The notes under the pieces are model-generated. The model worked only from the letters and a program-made list of their open reading frames with translations. It was not told the origin of the DNA and searched no databases. From the NCBI GenBank assembly GCA_965208775.1, contig OZ242360.1:2418001-2482000 (forward strand): a DNA stretch of 64,000 nucleotides, given 5' to 3'. This document shows positions 39,909-48,805 of the stretch, piece after piece. Within the stretch, counting starts at the first letter, position 1. Each line of letters begins with the position of its first letter. Both the position numbers and the translations under genes were made by a program. The stretch is from JAPOVO01 sp026708165. GTDB lineage: Bacteria; Chloroflexota; UBA11872; VXNJ01.

Positions 39909-41152
39909 GCGCGCGCGGAGCTTGCCGTTCGCGATACGGCGAATGCCGACCGCGGTGTCGCGCCGGAGTAGGAGTCGGCGCCGATTTCGGCCCGGATAGT
40001 CTCGAATTTCTGCCCCTGGCGTACGGTCCGGAGACTCACGCCGGCGGTCGCCAAGAGCTCGCGGACCTCCTTGTTGGAGCCGGTACCACCGAAACTCTCG
40101 CTATCGATCAGCACGGCGCCGGGGAACAGCCCCCTACCGCCCAGATTGAGCATGGCAGTCCCCCAATCGAGATCGCTTGACGGTGAGATTGCCACCAGGC
40201 TCATTCCACGGCCGAAGGCGGGCGCGGTCTCGGTGAGGAACTCGGCAAAAGGCGCCGTTCCGTTGGCGCTGACGGTGGCGAGCTGTTCGAGGATTCGCCA
40301 GAGCTGCCGAGTGCCTTTCTGCGGCTCGACGAGGATCCGCTCGCGCCCGAACGCGGCGAGTCCCACAGACTTACCATCCCGAACCTGCTGGTAGGCGAGG
40401 GCCGAGGCGATCTTGACCGCGTATTCCTCGGTGGACTCGTCGCCGCTGCCGCTCTGGACGGCCCGGTGCATGTCTAGAACGAGCCACACGCTAGCGGCAG
40501 GTTCCAGGTCGAATTCCTTAACCATCAGCGTCATCTTCCTGGCGGTCGAGAGCCAGTGGATGCGCTTCATCTCATCGCCCGGAACCAACTCCCGCACGCT
40601 GGACGCGTCGGCGGTAACCTGCGGGCTTCGAATGTTGGAGCGTGTGTTGCCGAAGAACGATCCCGTAGGTATTCGGAAGTCCGGCATGACGCTAATCGGA
40701 GGATAGACGACCAACGTGCTTACCTGGGGAAAGTCGAACTCGGCGAGGAATATACCGAAGGGATCGCCGGTCCTTACAGTCATCGGGCCGAGCGAAAACA
40801 ACCCGCGGCGGAGCGCCCTGCCGCTGCTGATCCATCGTTTGGTCTGGCGGCCGTCGAGGTTCTCGGCGACACTGGCTGAGTAGCCGGGCAGATTGGACTG
40901 GTCGTCCAACTCGACCAGCAGAATCGGCAGTCTGCCGAGGTTGCTGAGCAGTATCTCCTCGTCGATGGCATCGCCGGTGGTAGCCCACTTGTTGGCGAGC
41001 GTCCTTCGGATTCTCAGGTTGTCGGCTGCGCTCTTCGTCCAGAAGTACGAGACGACGACGAGGACCGTGAGCGCGTAAAAGAACCAGAAGACGATGGCGG
41101 AAGTGGTGACCAACGACAAAACGAGCAGAGCGCCAATCAGAACTAGCGCCAT
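39905..41152 (-). CDS. DUF58 domain-containing membrane protein
   Basis: 415 residues. Seen: two N-terminal membrane helices (VLIGALLVLSLVTTSAIVFWFFYALTVLVVVSYF), a beta-rich region (GRLPILLVELDDQSNLPG, RGLFSLGPMTVRTGDPFGIF), and the DUF58 signature VRELVPGDEMKRIHWLSTARKMTLMVKEFD, followed by a vWA-like domain (VWLVLDMHRAV). Coupled (4-nt overlap) to the transglutaminase-like gene. The system is thought to act in envelope or surface-protein assembly, normally with a MoxR AAA+ chaperone that would have to be elsewhere. Confidence 0.88.
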   Translation of the reverse strand: MALVLIGALLVLSLVTTSAIVFWFFYALTVLVVVSYFWTKSAADNLRIRRTLANKWATTGDAIDEEILLSNLGRLPILLVELDDQSNLPGYSASVAENLDGRQTKRWISSGRALRRGLFSLGPMTVRTGDPFGIFLAEFDFPQVSTLVVYPPISVMPDFRIPTGSFFGNTRSNIRSPQVTADASSVRELVPGDEMKRIHWLSTARKMTLMVKEFDLEPAASVWLVLDMHRAVQSGSGDESTEEYAVKIASALAYQQVRDGKSVGLAAFGRERILVEPQKGTRQLWRILEQLATVSANGTAPFAEFLTETAPAFGRGMSLVAISPSSDLDWGTAMLNLGGRGLFPGAVLIDSESFGGTGSNKEVRELLATAGVSLRTVRQGQKFETIRAEIGADSYSGATPRSAFAVSRTASSARA

Positions 41153-41329
41153 AGGCCGCTGAACGTAAATCTGCGGCCGTTGCAGTAACGCTCGCTGTTC
41201 TACGGCTTCGATGTAGCGCCGCCCTTTATCGCTGATGGTTCGGGAGGTCTAATCAACTGCGCGGATCGCCTCCAGACTCACGATTGTACAGCCACAGTTT
41301 CCGCTCTCAGCGGGCGGCTGCACGCGACT

Positions 41330-41848
41330 TCAGACCAGGTCCATCACCATCGCGATCTCGTCGCAGCGATCGAATTTGGGACAGCGGTAGCACTCCTGCC
41401 AGACCTTCAGCGTCAGCGTGTCTCGTTCGACCCGACGAAAGCCCAATCTGGCGAAGAAACGTGCTTCTAGGGTGAGCGTGAAAGCCTTGGGTATTCCGTA
41501 ACCACGCGCTTCGTCCAGGCACGCGCCGACCAGACGGCTGCCGATTCCAAGACTGGTGTAGTCGCTGTGCACGGCAAGCGCGCGGACCTCCGCAAGCTCC
41601 GGCGAAAAAATGTGCAGCGCGACACAGCCGATCACGCCCGAGGGGATCCTGTAAACCAGATATTCGCGAATGTTCTCGAATATCTCTTCAGTGGTCCTAG
41701 GCAGCATGAGGTCCTGCGCGGCGTAAGGATCTATGATCCCCTTGATGCCCTTCACGTCCGCGAAAGTCGCGGGCACGATTTGGGCGTTACCCGCATCGAA
41801 CGATGCGACTTCGCGGTATGCGCCGCGAGCGGTGATGCTGGATGTCAT
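41330..41848 (-). CDS. GNAT acetyltransferase, probable N-acetylglutamate synthase
   Basis: Likely acetylates glutamate in the first step of arginine synthesis. Seen: PATFADVKGIKGIIDPYAAQDLMLPRT, AEVRALAVHSDYTSLGIGSRLV (acetyl-CoA binding loop R/Q-x-x-G-x-G/A as LGIGSRL), ARFFARLGFRRVERDTL, and the diagnostic KVWQECYRCPKFDRCDEIAM with paired cysteines that I associate with the short ArgA group. 172 residues. A stand-alone gene divergent from the uvrD-type helicase. Confidence 0.8.
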   Translation of the reverse strand: MTSSITARGAYREVASFDAGNAQIVPATFADVKGIKGIIDPYAAQDLMLPRTTEEIFENIREYLVYRIPSGVIGCVALHIFSPELAEVRALAVHSDYTSLGIGSRLVGACLDEARGYGIPKAFTLTLEARFFARLGFRRVERDTLTLKVWQECYRCPKFDRCDEIAMVMDLV

Positions 41849-41961
41849 AAGGACATTATGCCCCGGAAATCGTTTTTGGTGTCGATTGTTGGTATCTGAA
41901 TCGCGTTGACCCGCGTCGGGCAGTGCTCGGAGAGTCGTTCATCGGGCACTGGCCGCGTCCC

Positions 41962-41967
41962 TATAAT
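41962..41967 (+). promoter_or_regulatory. -10 box for a possibly leaderless helicase mRNA
   Basis: TATAAT at 41962-41967 ends four bases before the ATG at 41972, so transcription would start at about the start codon. No ribosome-binding site precedes the ATG. It supports the ATG over a longer frame starting with TTG at 41906. Confidence 0.5.
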
Positions 41968-41971
41968 CGGG

Positions 41972-44197
41972 ATGGCTGCGAATTCACACCACCCGGATCT
42001 TGCAGACTATCCCTTGACGGCTGAAACCGAACGCTGGAACCTGAATCCTCCGCAGTGGGAGGCAGTCCGTCACGGAAGAGGTCCTCTGCTGATACTGGCG
42101 GGGGCGGGATCAGGTAAGACCCGCGTCATCACTTACCGGATCGCCTACCTCATCGCAGAGCGGAACGTCGCACCGTGGAACATCCTGGCTGTGACGTTTA
42201 CGAACAAGGCCGCCGACGAGATGCGGGACCGAGTAGCGCGCCTGCTTGCGGAAAGGGCCGGCGGCGTGACAATAGGCACATTTCACCGAACTTGTGCGGA
42301 AATGCTGCGGCGGAACGCGGCCCAGGCTGGGCTGGACCGCAATTTCCCGATTTTCGACGCGGCAGACCAGCTTGCGGTGGTCCGAACAGCGATGAAGGAC
42401 CTGGGATTGACGCCCACACAGGTTTCTCCGGTCGCGGCGCGGGCGGGGATCTCGCGCGCCAAGGACGAATTGCGAACTCACTTCGAATATGCCGAATATG
42501 CCGAGGGGCATATACAGGAGATGATCGCCCGCATCTACCGGCGCTACGAGCAACTGCTGGCCGAGTCGGGCGGACTGGACTTCGGCGATCTGATAGTGCG
42601 AGCGGTGAACTTGCTGAGAGATTCGCCGGATGTGCTCGAGTACTACCGCAACAGATTTCGCTTAGCGATGGTGGACGAATATCAGGACACCAATCGCGCC
42701 CAATACCTACTGGTGCGCGAGCTGTGCAAGTTGCATCGCAACCTGTGCGTTGTGGGTGACGACGACCAGAGCATCTACGGCTGGCGGGGAGCGGATATAC
42801 GCAACCTGCTGGACTTCGAAAACGAGTACCCGGACGCGAAGGTCGTAAAGCTCGAGCAGAACTACCGCTCTACAGAGATGATCCTGGAAGCCGCGCACGG
42901 CGTCGTTTCACGGCTTCCCGGACGCAAGCCTAAGAAGCTGTGGACGGCACGGGACGGAGGCGACGATATCCGGGTCGTGGAAGCATACGACGAGGAGGAC
43001 GAGGCACGCCGCGTCTTGAAGGAGTTGAGGGCGGTCGGGAGCGACGGCGTGCGACGCGGAGATGTCGCAATTATGTACCGGACCAACGCGCAGTCGCGTC
43101 CGTTCGAGGAGGCTTTCGTTCGGGCGGGAGTCGCCTATCAGCTTGTGGGTGCGACCGAGTTCTATCAGCGGCGGGAGATCAAGGACTTACTGGCCTATCT
43201 CCGTTGCGTGGCGAATCCGAGAGATTCAGTCAGCTTCGCGCGGATCGCAAACGTGCCCGCGCGGGGAATAGGAGCCAAGACCCTCGACGAGCTTGCGCGA
43301 TGGGCGTCGTGGAGGTCGATGGCGCCCGGCGAAGCGGTTCGACTGTTGTCGGAAGGAAACGAGGGCGATCTATCCACGCGCGCCGCCGGAGTGTTAACGC
43401 CGCTGGGGCGGCTGCTGAAAAGGCTGGATGAGGCGGCGCCGGCAACGTCGCTTCCCGCGTTCATTCAGCTTGTCTACAGGGAGAGTGGTTACGAAGCGCA
43501 TTTGAACGAAGACGAGGACCGCGGTGAGGAGCGGATCGACAACGTGATCGAGCTAGTGGCGGCGTCGACGCGGTACGCGGGGCTGCCTCCGGCGGAGGCG
43601 ATGACCGCCTTTCTGCAGGACGTGTCGCTGGTCTCCGACGTAGATCGAATGCGCGCTGACGGGGACGCCGTTACGCTCATCACCCTACACGCAGCCAAGG
43701 GACTGGAATTTCACAAGGTCTTCATCGTGGGATTCGAGGAGGAGCTTTGCCCGCACATACGGTCTTTCACCGATCCCGTGCAGATGGAGGAGGAGCGCCG
43801 ACTGGCCTACGTGGGAATGACGCGCGCTATCGACAGTCTGGTGTTCACTTACTCACGCTACCGCGGGGGATGGGGAAGCTCTTCGCGATTGCCGTCCAGG
43901 TTCCTGAGTGACATTCCAGATGAGCTGCTGGACCGGGACCGTGAACCGGCCATAGATTCGCAACGGTATGGATGGATAGGCGCTCAAGGTAGTTCGCAGG
44001 ATCGGCAGGGAGCGAGGCCAGCATCGTCGACGGAGCGGACCTTCACCGACGGGGCCAAAGTGCGGCATTCGGTATTCGGCGAGGGGATAGTTGTCACGGG
44101 CAAGGTAGGGCCAGGAGGCGAGGAAGTCAGCGTAGCTTTCAAGACCGAGGGACTGAAGCTGCTGAGTGTGGCGTTCGCTAATCTGGAGCGGATTTGA
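41972..44197 (+). CDS. UvrD/PcrA-type superfamily 1 DNA helicase
   Basis: 3'-5' helicase for repair and replication restart, 741 residues from ATG 41972. Motifs in order: LNPPQWEAVRH (Q motif), LAGAGSGKTRVITYR (Walker A), TFTNKAADEMRDR (Ia), VDEYQDTNRAQ (Walker B), GDDDQSIYGWRGAD (III), LEQNYRS (IV), VTLITLHAAKGLEFHKVF (V), and EEERRLAYVGMTRA (VI). The C-terminus has a Tudor-like RNAP-interaction region (DGAKVRHSVFGEGIVV). All motifs are intact. PcrA or UvrD cannot be separated by eye. Confidence 0.94.
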   Translation: MAANSHHPDLADYPLTAETERWNLNPPQWEAVRHGRGPLLILAGAGSGKTRVITYRIAYLIAERNVAPWNILAVTFTNKAADEMRDRVARLLAERAGGVTIGTFHRTCAEMLRRNAAQAGLDRNFPIFDAADQLAVVRTAMKDLGLTPTQVSPVAARAGISRAKDELRTHFEYAEYAEGHIQEMIARIYRRYEQLLAESGGLDFGDLIVRAVNLLRDSPDVLEYYRNRFRLAMVDEYQDTNRAQYLLVRELCKLHRNLCVVGDDDQSIYGWRGADIRNLLDFENEYPDAKVVKLEQNYRSTEMILEAAHGVVSRLPGRKPKKLWTARDGGDDIRVVEAYDEEDEARRVLKELRAVGSDGVRRGDVAIMYRTNAQSRPFEEAFVRAGVAYQLVGATEFYQRREIKDLLAYLRCVANPRDSVSFARIANVPARGIGAKTLDELARWASWRSMAPGEAVRLLSEGNEGDLSTRAAGVLTPLGRLLKRLDEAAPATSLPAFIQLVYRESGYEAHLNEDEDRGEERIDNVIELVAASTRYAGLPPAEAMTAFLQDVSLVSDVDRMRADGDAVTLITLHAAKGLEFHKVFIVGFEEELCPHIRSFTDPVQMEEERRLAYVGMTRAIDSLVFTYSRYRGGWGSSSRLPSRFLSDIPDELLDRDREPAIDSQRYGWIGAQGSSQDRQGARPASSTERTFTDGAKVRHSVFGEGIVVTGKVGPGGEEVSVAFKTEGLKLLSVAFANLERI

Positions 44198-44296
44198 GCG
44201 TGACGCTGCGGGACGGTATTGCGCCGAAGTCTGCAGTGTCGCGAGGTCCATTTGTAGGGATATGAATGTGAGGCATCCTGATTCATGAAGTCTCTG

Positions 44297-44327
44297 GATT
44301 CCCGGCCCGTATCGGGGTACGGAGTGA
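44297..44327 (+). repeat. degenerate inverted repeat before the ligase gene
   Basis: GGATTCCCGGCCCGTATC followed by GGGGTACGGAGTGAC resembles the dispersed GGATTCCCG/CGGGAATGAC class but with several mismatches; the central hairpin is imperfect. Probably an old copy. The rest of the 203-nt gap 44198-44400 holds no gene signal. Confidence 0.3.
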
Positions 44328-44400
44328 CCCTCTTTCGCAGGCATGAAGGTCATGCAAGCTTCTCTTCAAGGGAGAGGGAGCGGATTTTCGCGGGCCAGTT

Positions 44401-46128
44401 ATGAAGTTCTACGAACTGGCCGGCTACTTCGAGCGGATCGAGCAGACGAGCGGTCGAATAGCGATGACCGAGCTCTTGGCGGAGATTTTCAAGAGCGTCG
44501 ATCCGGGTGAAGCCCGCCATGTCGCATACCTGCTCCAGGGCCGGGTTGCGCCGAGATTCGTGGAGGTCGAGTTTGGCATCGGCAACAAATTGCTGCAGGC
44601 GGCGATCGCCGCGGCGTTCGATGTCGAGCCTGGGGAAGTCCGCAAGCAGCTCAGGGATCTCGGCGATCACGGGTTAACCGCCGAGCGGTTCTGTCAAGCG
44701 GAAGGCGCGGGCTTGACGGTGATCGAAGTGTTTGAACGGCTCGACGCGCTGGCGCGGACCTCGGGGGAAGGCTCGGTGGAGAGCAAAGTCACCCAGCTTG
44801 CCAGCTTGATGCGGGACGCCGGGCCGCTGGAGAATCGCTATCTCGTGCGAATCCCGCTCGTACGCTTGCGGCTAGGCGTCGGCGATCCGACGATCATGGA
44901 CGGCATGTCGTTCGCTAGGGCAGGCGACAAGTCCGAACGTTCGGCGATCGAGCGCGCCTATAACTACGTGAGCGATCTGGGATTGGTGGCGGAGCGCTAT
45001 ATCGAAGGCGGGGCCGAGTCGATAGCCAAGATTCGCGTGGAGGTCGGCAATCCGGTGCGGATGGCCCAGGCCGAGCGGCTGTCGTCGGGCACGGAGATCA
45101 TCGAGAAAATCGGCAGATGCGCAGTGGAGCCGAAGTTCGACGGATTTCGCCTGCAGATTCACCGAGCGGGCGGCGACGTCGCCATCTTCTCCCGGAACCT
45201 GGAGAACATGACCGGGATGTTCCCGGAAGTCGCCGAGGCTGTACGGTCGCGGCTGAACAGCGAAAACGCGATTATTGAAGGCGAAGCTATGGGTTACGAC
45301 CCGGAGTCGCTGCATTTCCTGCCGTTCCAGCTAACCATGTCGCGGAGACGCAAGCACGGTATCGAGGAGCTGGCGCATTCGATTCCGCTCAAACTGCTCG
45401 CGTTTGACGTTCTGTACGCAGGGGAGGAAGACCTGACGCCGCTGTCGTACGAGGAGCGGCGTGAGCGGCTCGAGCGGCTAGTCAATCCCAGCGAATCGAT
45501 AAGCGTCACGGAGAGCATTGTTACGGATGATCCTGAGAAGGTGGACACTTACTTCGCGGACAGGGTCGAGGATGGTCTTGAGGGGATCCTGGTCAAGAGG
45601 CTGGAATCGCCCTATCAGGCCGGGAAGCGGAACTTCAACTGGATAAAGCTGAAAGGCAGTTACAAGGGAGGACTCAGCGATTCGCTGGATTGCGCGATAG
45701 TCGGATACTGGCGTGGCAGGGGGAAACGGACAGCGTGGGGTATCGGCGCGATATTGACGGCCGTGTGGGACGCGGAGGAAGCCCGGCTGAAGACGATAGC
45801 GCGGGTGGGAACCGGATTCTCGGACGAGGAATGGGTGCAGATTCGGGAGCTGCTGGACAGGGACGCACGCGACGAGCCGTCGCGGATGCTTGATTCGACT
45901 GTCGAGGCGGACGTTTGGGTGGAGCCGCGTTACGTGGCTCCGGTGCTGGCGGACGAGCTTACTCGCAGCCCCAACCACACAGCGGGGCGAAAGGGCGACG
46001 AAGCGGGATATGCCCTGCGGTTTCCTCGGGTGCTGGCGATGCCGCGCGCGGACAAGTCGCCGCAGGACGCCACTACGGTGGCCGAAGTCGAGTCGCTGTT
46101 CGCGGCGCAGGGGCGCGGAAGCGCCTGA
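44401..46128 (+). CDS. ATP-dependent DNA ligase
   Basis: Seals nicks with ATP through a lysyl-AMP intermediate. 575 residues, archaeal/eukaryotic LigD-independent (LIG1-like) form. Seen: an N-terminal DNA-binding domain (1-200), VEPKFDGFRLQIHR with adenylated Lys245, FSRNLENMTGMFPE, AIIEGEAMGYDP, KLLAFDVLYA, EGILVKRL, FNWIKLKGSY and an OB-fold with GFSDEEW. Such ligases supplement NAD-dependent LigA in bacteria. ATG start; the UvrD-type gene is upstream. A Ku gene is not present. Confidence 0.93.
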   Translation: MKFYELAGYFERIEQTSGRIAMTELLAEIFKSVDPGEARHVAYLLQGRVAPRFVEVEFGIGNKLLQAAIAAAFDVEPGEVRKQLRDLGDHGLTAERFCQAEGAGLTVIEVFERLDALARTSGEGSVESKVTQLASLMRDAGPLENRYLVRIPLVRLRLGVGDPTIMDGMSFARAGDKSERSAIERAYNYVSDLGLVAERYIEGGAESIAKIRVEVGNPVRMAQAERLSSGTEIIEKIGRCAVEPKFDGFRLQIHRAGGDVAIFSRNLENMTGMFPEVAEAVRSRLNSENAIIEGEAMGYDPESLHFLPFQLTMSRRRKHGIEELAHSIPLKLLAFDVLYAGEEDLTPLSYEERRERLERLVNPSESISVTESIVTDDPEKVDTYFADRVEDGLEGILVKRLESPYQAGKRNFNWIKLKGSYKGGLSDSLDCAIVGYWRGRGKRTAWGIGAILTAVWDAEEARLKTIARVGTGFSDEEWVQIRELLDRDARDEPSRMLDSTVEADVWVEPRYVAPVLADELTRSPNHTAGRKGDEAGYALRFPRVLAMPRADKSPQDATTVAEVESLFAAQGRGSA

Positions 46129-46244
46129 TCAAGGCCGGATACTCTATATCTCGGTACTCACTCCGCTCCAGGGCGCAGTGAGTTCGCGATGGGTGGATTG
46201 GATAGTATTTGCGGCCGACCTACTAGCGTGAAAGGGATGTTCGG

Positions 46245-47150
46245 ATGGACCCGATGATCGAAGTTCTGGATACGCGACTTCTGAGACTGATTCCGGACGA
46301 TGCGGAGATCGAACGGATAGCCGGTGGCTTCACTTTCACCGAAGGGCCGCTTTGGCGCGGCGACCACCTGCTGTTCAGCGATATACCAAACAACCGCATC
46401 GTGAGATGGGAGGAGGGGCCTGAAGGACCGTCGGTAAGCACGTTTCGGACGCCGAGCGGGCGCTCAAACGGTCTGACGCTGGACAAGCAGGGACGCCTGA
46501 TCGCCTGCGAGCATCAGGGGCGGCGCGTATCGATAACACGGGCGGACGGTTCGGTGGAGCCACTGGCCGAGTATTACGACGGAAAGAGGCTCAACAGTCC
46601 GAACGACGTGGCCATCCGATCCGATGGAATCGTCTATTTCACCGACCCGCCCTATGGCCTGCTTCCGTGGCCGGGATCGGGTGAAGCTGAAATCCCAAGC
46701 GAAATCGGGTTCAACGGGCTTTACAGAGTGCTGCCGGACGGAATGGTGGAATTGCTAGCCGATGATTTCGTCAGGCCCAATGGATTGGCATTCAGCGTTG
46801 ATGAGAGCATCCTGTACGTTGACGATACCCACGCTCGGCACATAAGAGCATTCGACGTGGCCGAGGACGGGTCGCTGAGCAACGACCGCGTTTTCTTCAC
46901 CTATCTCGGCGTCGCCGACGAGCACGGACCGGACGGAATGAAGCTCGACGTGGAGGGGAATCTGTGGGTAACCGGTCCCGGCAGCACGTGGGTGGTGTCG
47001 GCGGAAGGCGAGGCGCTGGGCCGGATCCGGCCTCCCGAGCATCCGGCGAATCTGGCGTTCGGCGGCTCTGATTGGAAGACGCTGTTCATGACCGCCGACA
47101 CGAGCGTGTACCGGCTCAGGGTCAATGTGGCCGGGGTCGCCGTTCCCTAG
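46245..47150 (+). CDS. SMP-30/gluconolactonase-like protein
   Basis: Six-bladed beta-propeller hydrolase of sugar lactones. Seen: FTEGPLWRGDHLLFSDIPNNRIVRW (Glu metal ligand), SGRSNGLTLDKQGRLIACEH, RLNSPNDVAIRSDGIVYFTDPPYGL (Asn ligand), RPNGLAFSVDESILYVDDT (Asn and Asp), and HGPDGMKLDVEGNLWVTGPG. 301 residues, cytosolic. Followed 16 nt later by a predicted exported sugar dehydrogenase, which would make lactones; a two-step sugar oxidation is a reasonable inference, though the compartments differ unless a secretion signal was missed. Confidence 0.88.
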   Translation: MDPMIEVLDTRLLRLIPDDAEIERIAGGFTFTEGPLWRGDHLLFSDIPNNRIVRWEEGPEGPSVSTFRTPSGRSNGLTLDKQGRLIACEHQGRRVSITRADGSVEPLAEYYDGKRLNSPNDVAIRSDGIVYFTDPPYGLLPWPGSGEAEIPSEIGFNGLYRVLPDGMVELLADDFVRPNGLAFSVDESILYVDDTHARHIRAFDVAEDGSLSNDRVFFTYLGVADEHGPDGMKLDVEGNLWVTGPGSTWVVSAEGEALGRIRPPEHPANLAFGGSDWKTLFMTADTSVYRLRVNVAGVAVP

Positions 47151-47166
47151 GGAAGTCAGGGATACG

Positions 47167-48768
47167 TTGCAATCGATCAGATTCGGCGATCTGATCGGGA
47201 AGTCGTTCGGGGGTCTCGCGCTGGCGGGGCTCTTCGTAGTCTTCGCCGCTTGCGAGCAAGGCGGCCGGGAGACGACTCCAACGCCGCGGGGGGAAGCTTC
47301 ACAGCCTACGGCGACGGCTCGCGTCGAGACGGAGGCGGTCCCAAGTCCCACGCCGCCGCCAGCTCCGACTGCTACCACGGCGGCTCCCACGACGGTCACG
47401 CCCGCTCCCACACCGACCAGCACGGCCACTCCGACCGCAGCCGCGCCTGTGGAATACGAAGTCAGGCCGAGCGACACGCTCTCGGAAATCGCCCGCCGCT
47501 TTGGAGTCACAACGAATGAGCTGGCGGAAGCGAACGAAATCGAGAACCCGGACGACATCCGGGCCGGTGCGGTCTTGAGAATCCCAACGACGGAGGTCGG
47601 CGAGGATGGCACTTCGCCGCCTTCGCCAACGCCAACTGTTGAAGCGGAGGCCAAAGAGGCGGAACAGTCGCCGACTCCGGCCGCGCCGGCGCTGGCGGGA
47701 ATCGCGGTCGAAAAGGTGGGTGAGGACTTCGAGCAGCCGGTCCAGCTGACCCACGCGGGCGATGGATCGGGGAGGCTGTTTGTGGTGGGCAGACGGGGCA
47801 CGATCCAGATTCTCAAAGACGGGAACGTGAATCCTGTCCCGTTCATGGACATCGGGAATCTGGTTAGCACGGGAGGGTCGGAGCAGGGACTGCTGGGACT
47901 GGTGTTTCATCCCGATTACCGGATTAACGGACGCCTGTTCGTGAACTACACGGACAGGGACGGCGATACCGTGATCGCCGAATACCGGGTGGCTTCGGAT
48001 GATCCAGATCGGGCCGCTCCAGACGCATTTCAGATCGTCTTGAAGTACGAGCAGCCGTACAGAAACCACAATGGTGGAATGCTTGCGTTCGGTCCGGATG
48101 GGTGTCTCTATATCGGGACCGGCGACGGCGGGAGCGGAGGCGACCCGCAAGGCTACGGTCAGAATCTCTCCACTTTGCTTGGAAAGATGCTGCGGATAGA
48201 CGTGGACGCCGGTTCGCCCTACGTCGTACCCGCGGACAACCCGTTCGTCGGCGAAGCCGGGGTTCGGCCGGAGATATGGGCTTACGGACTGCGCAACCCG
48301 TGGCGCTATGCGTTCGACCGCGAGACGGGTGACCTGTACATCGCCGACGTGGGGCAGAACAGGCTGGAGGAGGTTCACTTTCAGCCGGCTGGGAGCGCCG
48401 GGGGAGAAAACTACGGGTGGAACATCCTTGAGGGGTCGCGGTGCTTTGCACCGGGTGAGAATTGTGACAAGAGCGGACTCGTGCTCCCGATTGCGGAGTA
48501 TGGCCGCGACGACGGCTGCTCGATCACCGGCGGCTACGTCTACAGGGGGCGGTCGGAGGCGGCCCTGCGCGGGCACTACCTTTTCGGGGACTTTTGCAGC
48601 GGCCGCATCTGGACGGTAGTGAGATCGGCGGACGGCGTCTGGACCACGACCGAGCGGCTAACGACCGGTCTGAACATCAGCTCGTTCGGCGAAGACGAGG
48701 ACGGAGAGGTCTACTTCCTGGACTACCGCGGCGGTTCGGTTTTTCGAATCAAGGCCGTGACCGGATAG
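47167..48768 (+). CDS. lipoprotein with LysM and PQQ-type soluble sugar dehydrogenase domains
   Basis: TTG 47167 with AGGGA five bases ahead begins a lipoprotein-like signal (GLALAGLFVVFAAC). Next come a Thr/Pro-rich linker, a LysM domain (YEVRPSDTLSEIARRFGVTTNELAEAN, about 95-140), a second acidic/Pro linker, then a six-bladed GSDH-type propeller with VQLTHAGDGSGRLFVVGRRG, YRNHNGGMLAFGPDG (His/Asn PQQ site), YIGTGDGGSGGDP, GLRNPWRYAFD and ADVGQNRLEEV. 533 residues. The LysM part would tether the enzyme to peptidoglycan or glycan. LysM plus GSDH is an unusual fusion. PQQ synthesis genes are not in the window. Confidence 0.85.
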   Translation: MQSIRFGDLIGKSFGGLALAGLFVVFAACEQGGRETTPTPRGEASQPTATARVETEAVPSPTPPPAPTATTAAPTTVTPAPTPTSTATPTAAAPVEYEVRPSDTLSEIARRFGVTTNELAEANEIENPDDIRAGAVLRIPTTEVGEDGTSPPSPTPTVEAEAKEAEQSPTPAAPALAGIAVEKVGEDFEQPVQLTHAGDGSGRLFVVGRRGTIQILKDGNVNPVPFMDIGNLVSTGGSEQGLLGLVFHPDYRINGRLFVNYTDRDGDTVIAEYRVASDDPDRAAPDAFQIVLKYEQPYRNHNGGMLAFGPDGCLYIGTGDGGSGGDPQGYGQNLSTLLGKMLRIDVDAGSPYVVPADNPFVGEAGVRPEIWAYGLRNPWRYAFDRETGDLYIADVGQNRLEEVHFQPAGSAGGENYGWNILEGSRCFAPGENCDKSGLVLPIAEYGRDDGCSITGGYVYRGRSEAALRGHYLFGDFCSGRIWTVVRSADGVWTTTERLTTGLNISSFGEDEDGEVYFLDYRGGSVFRIKAVTG

Positions 48769-48805
48769 CGCAGGCGTCGGGTCTCGACTCGTGAACGCGC
48801 CGACT

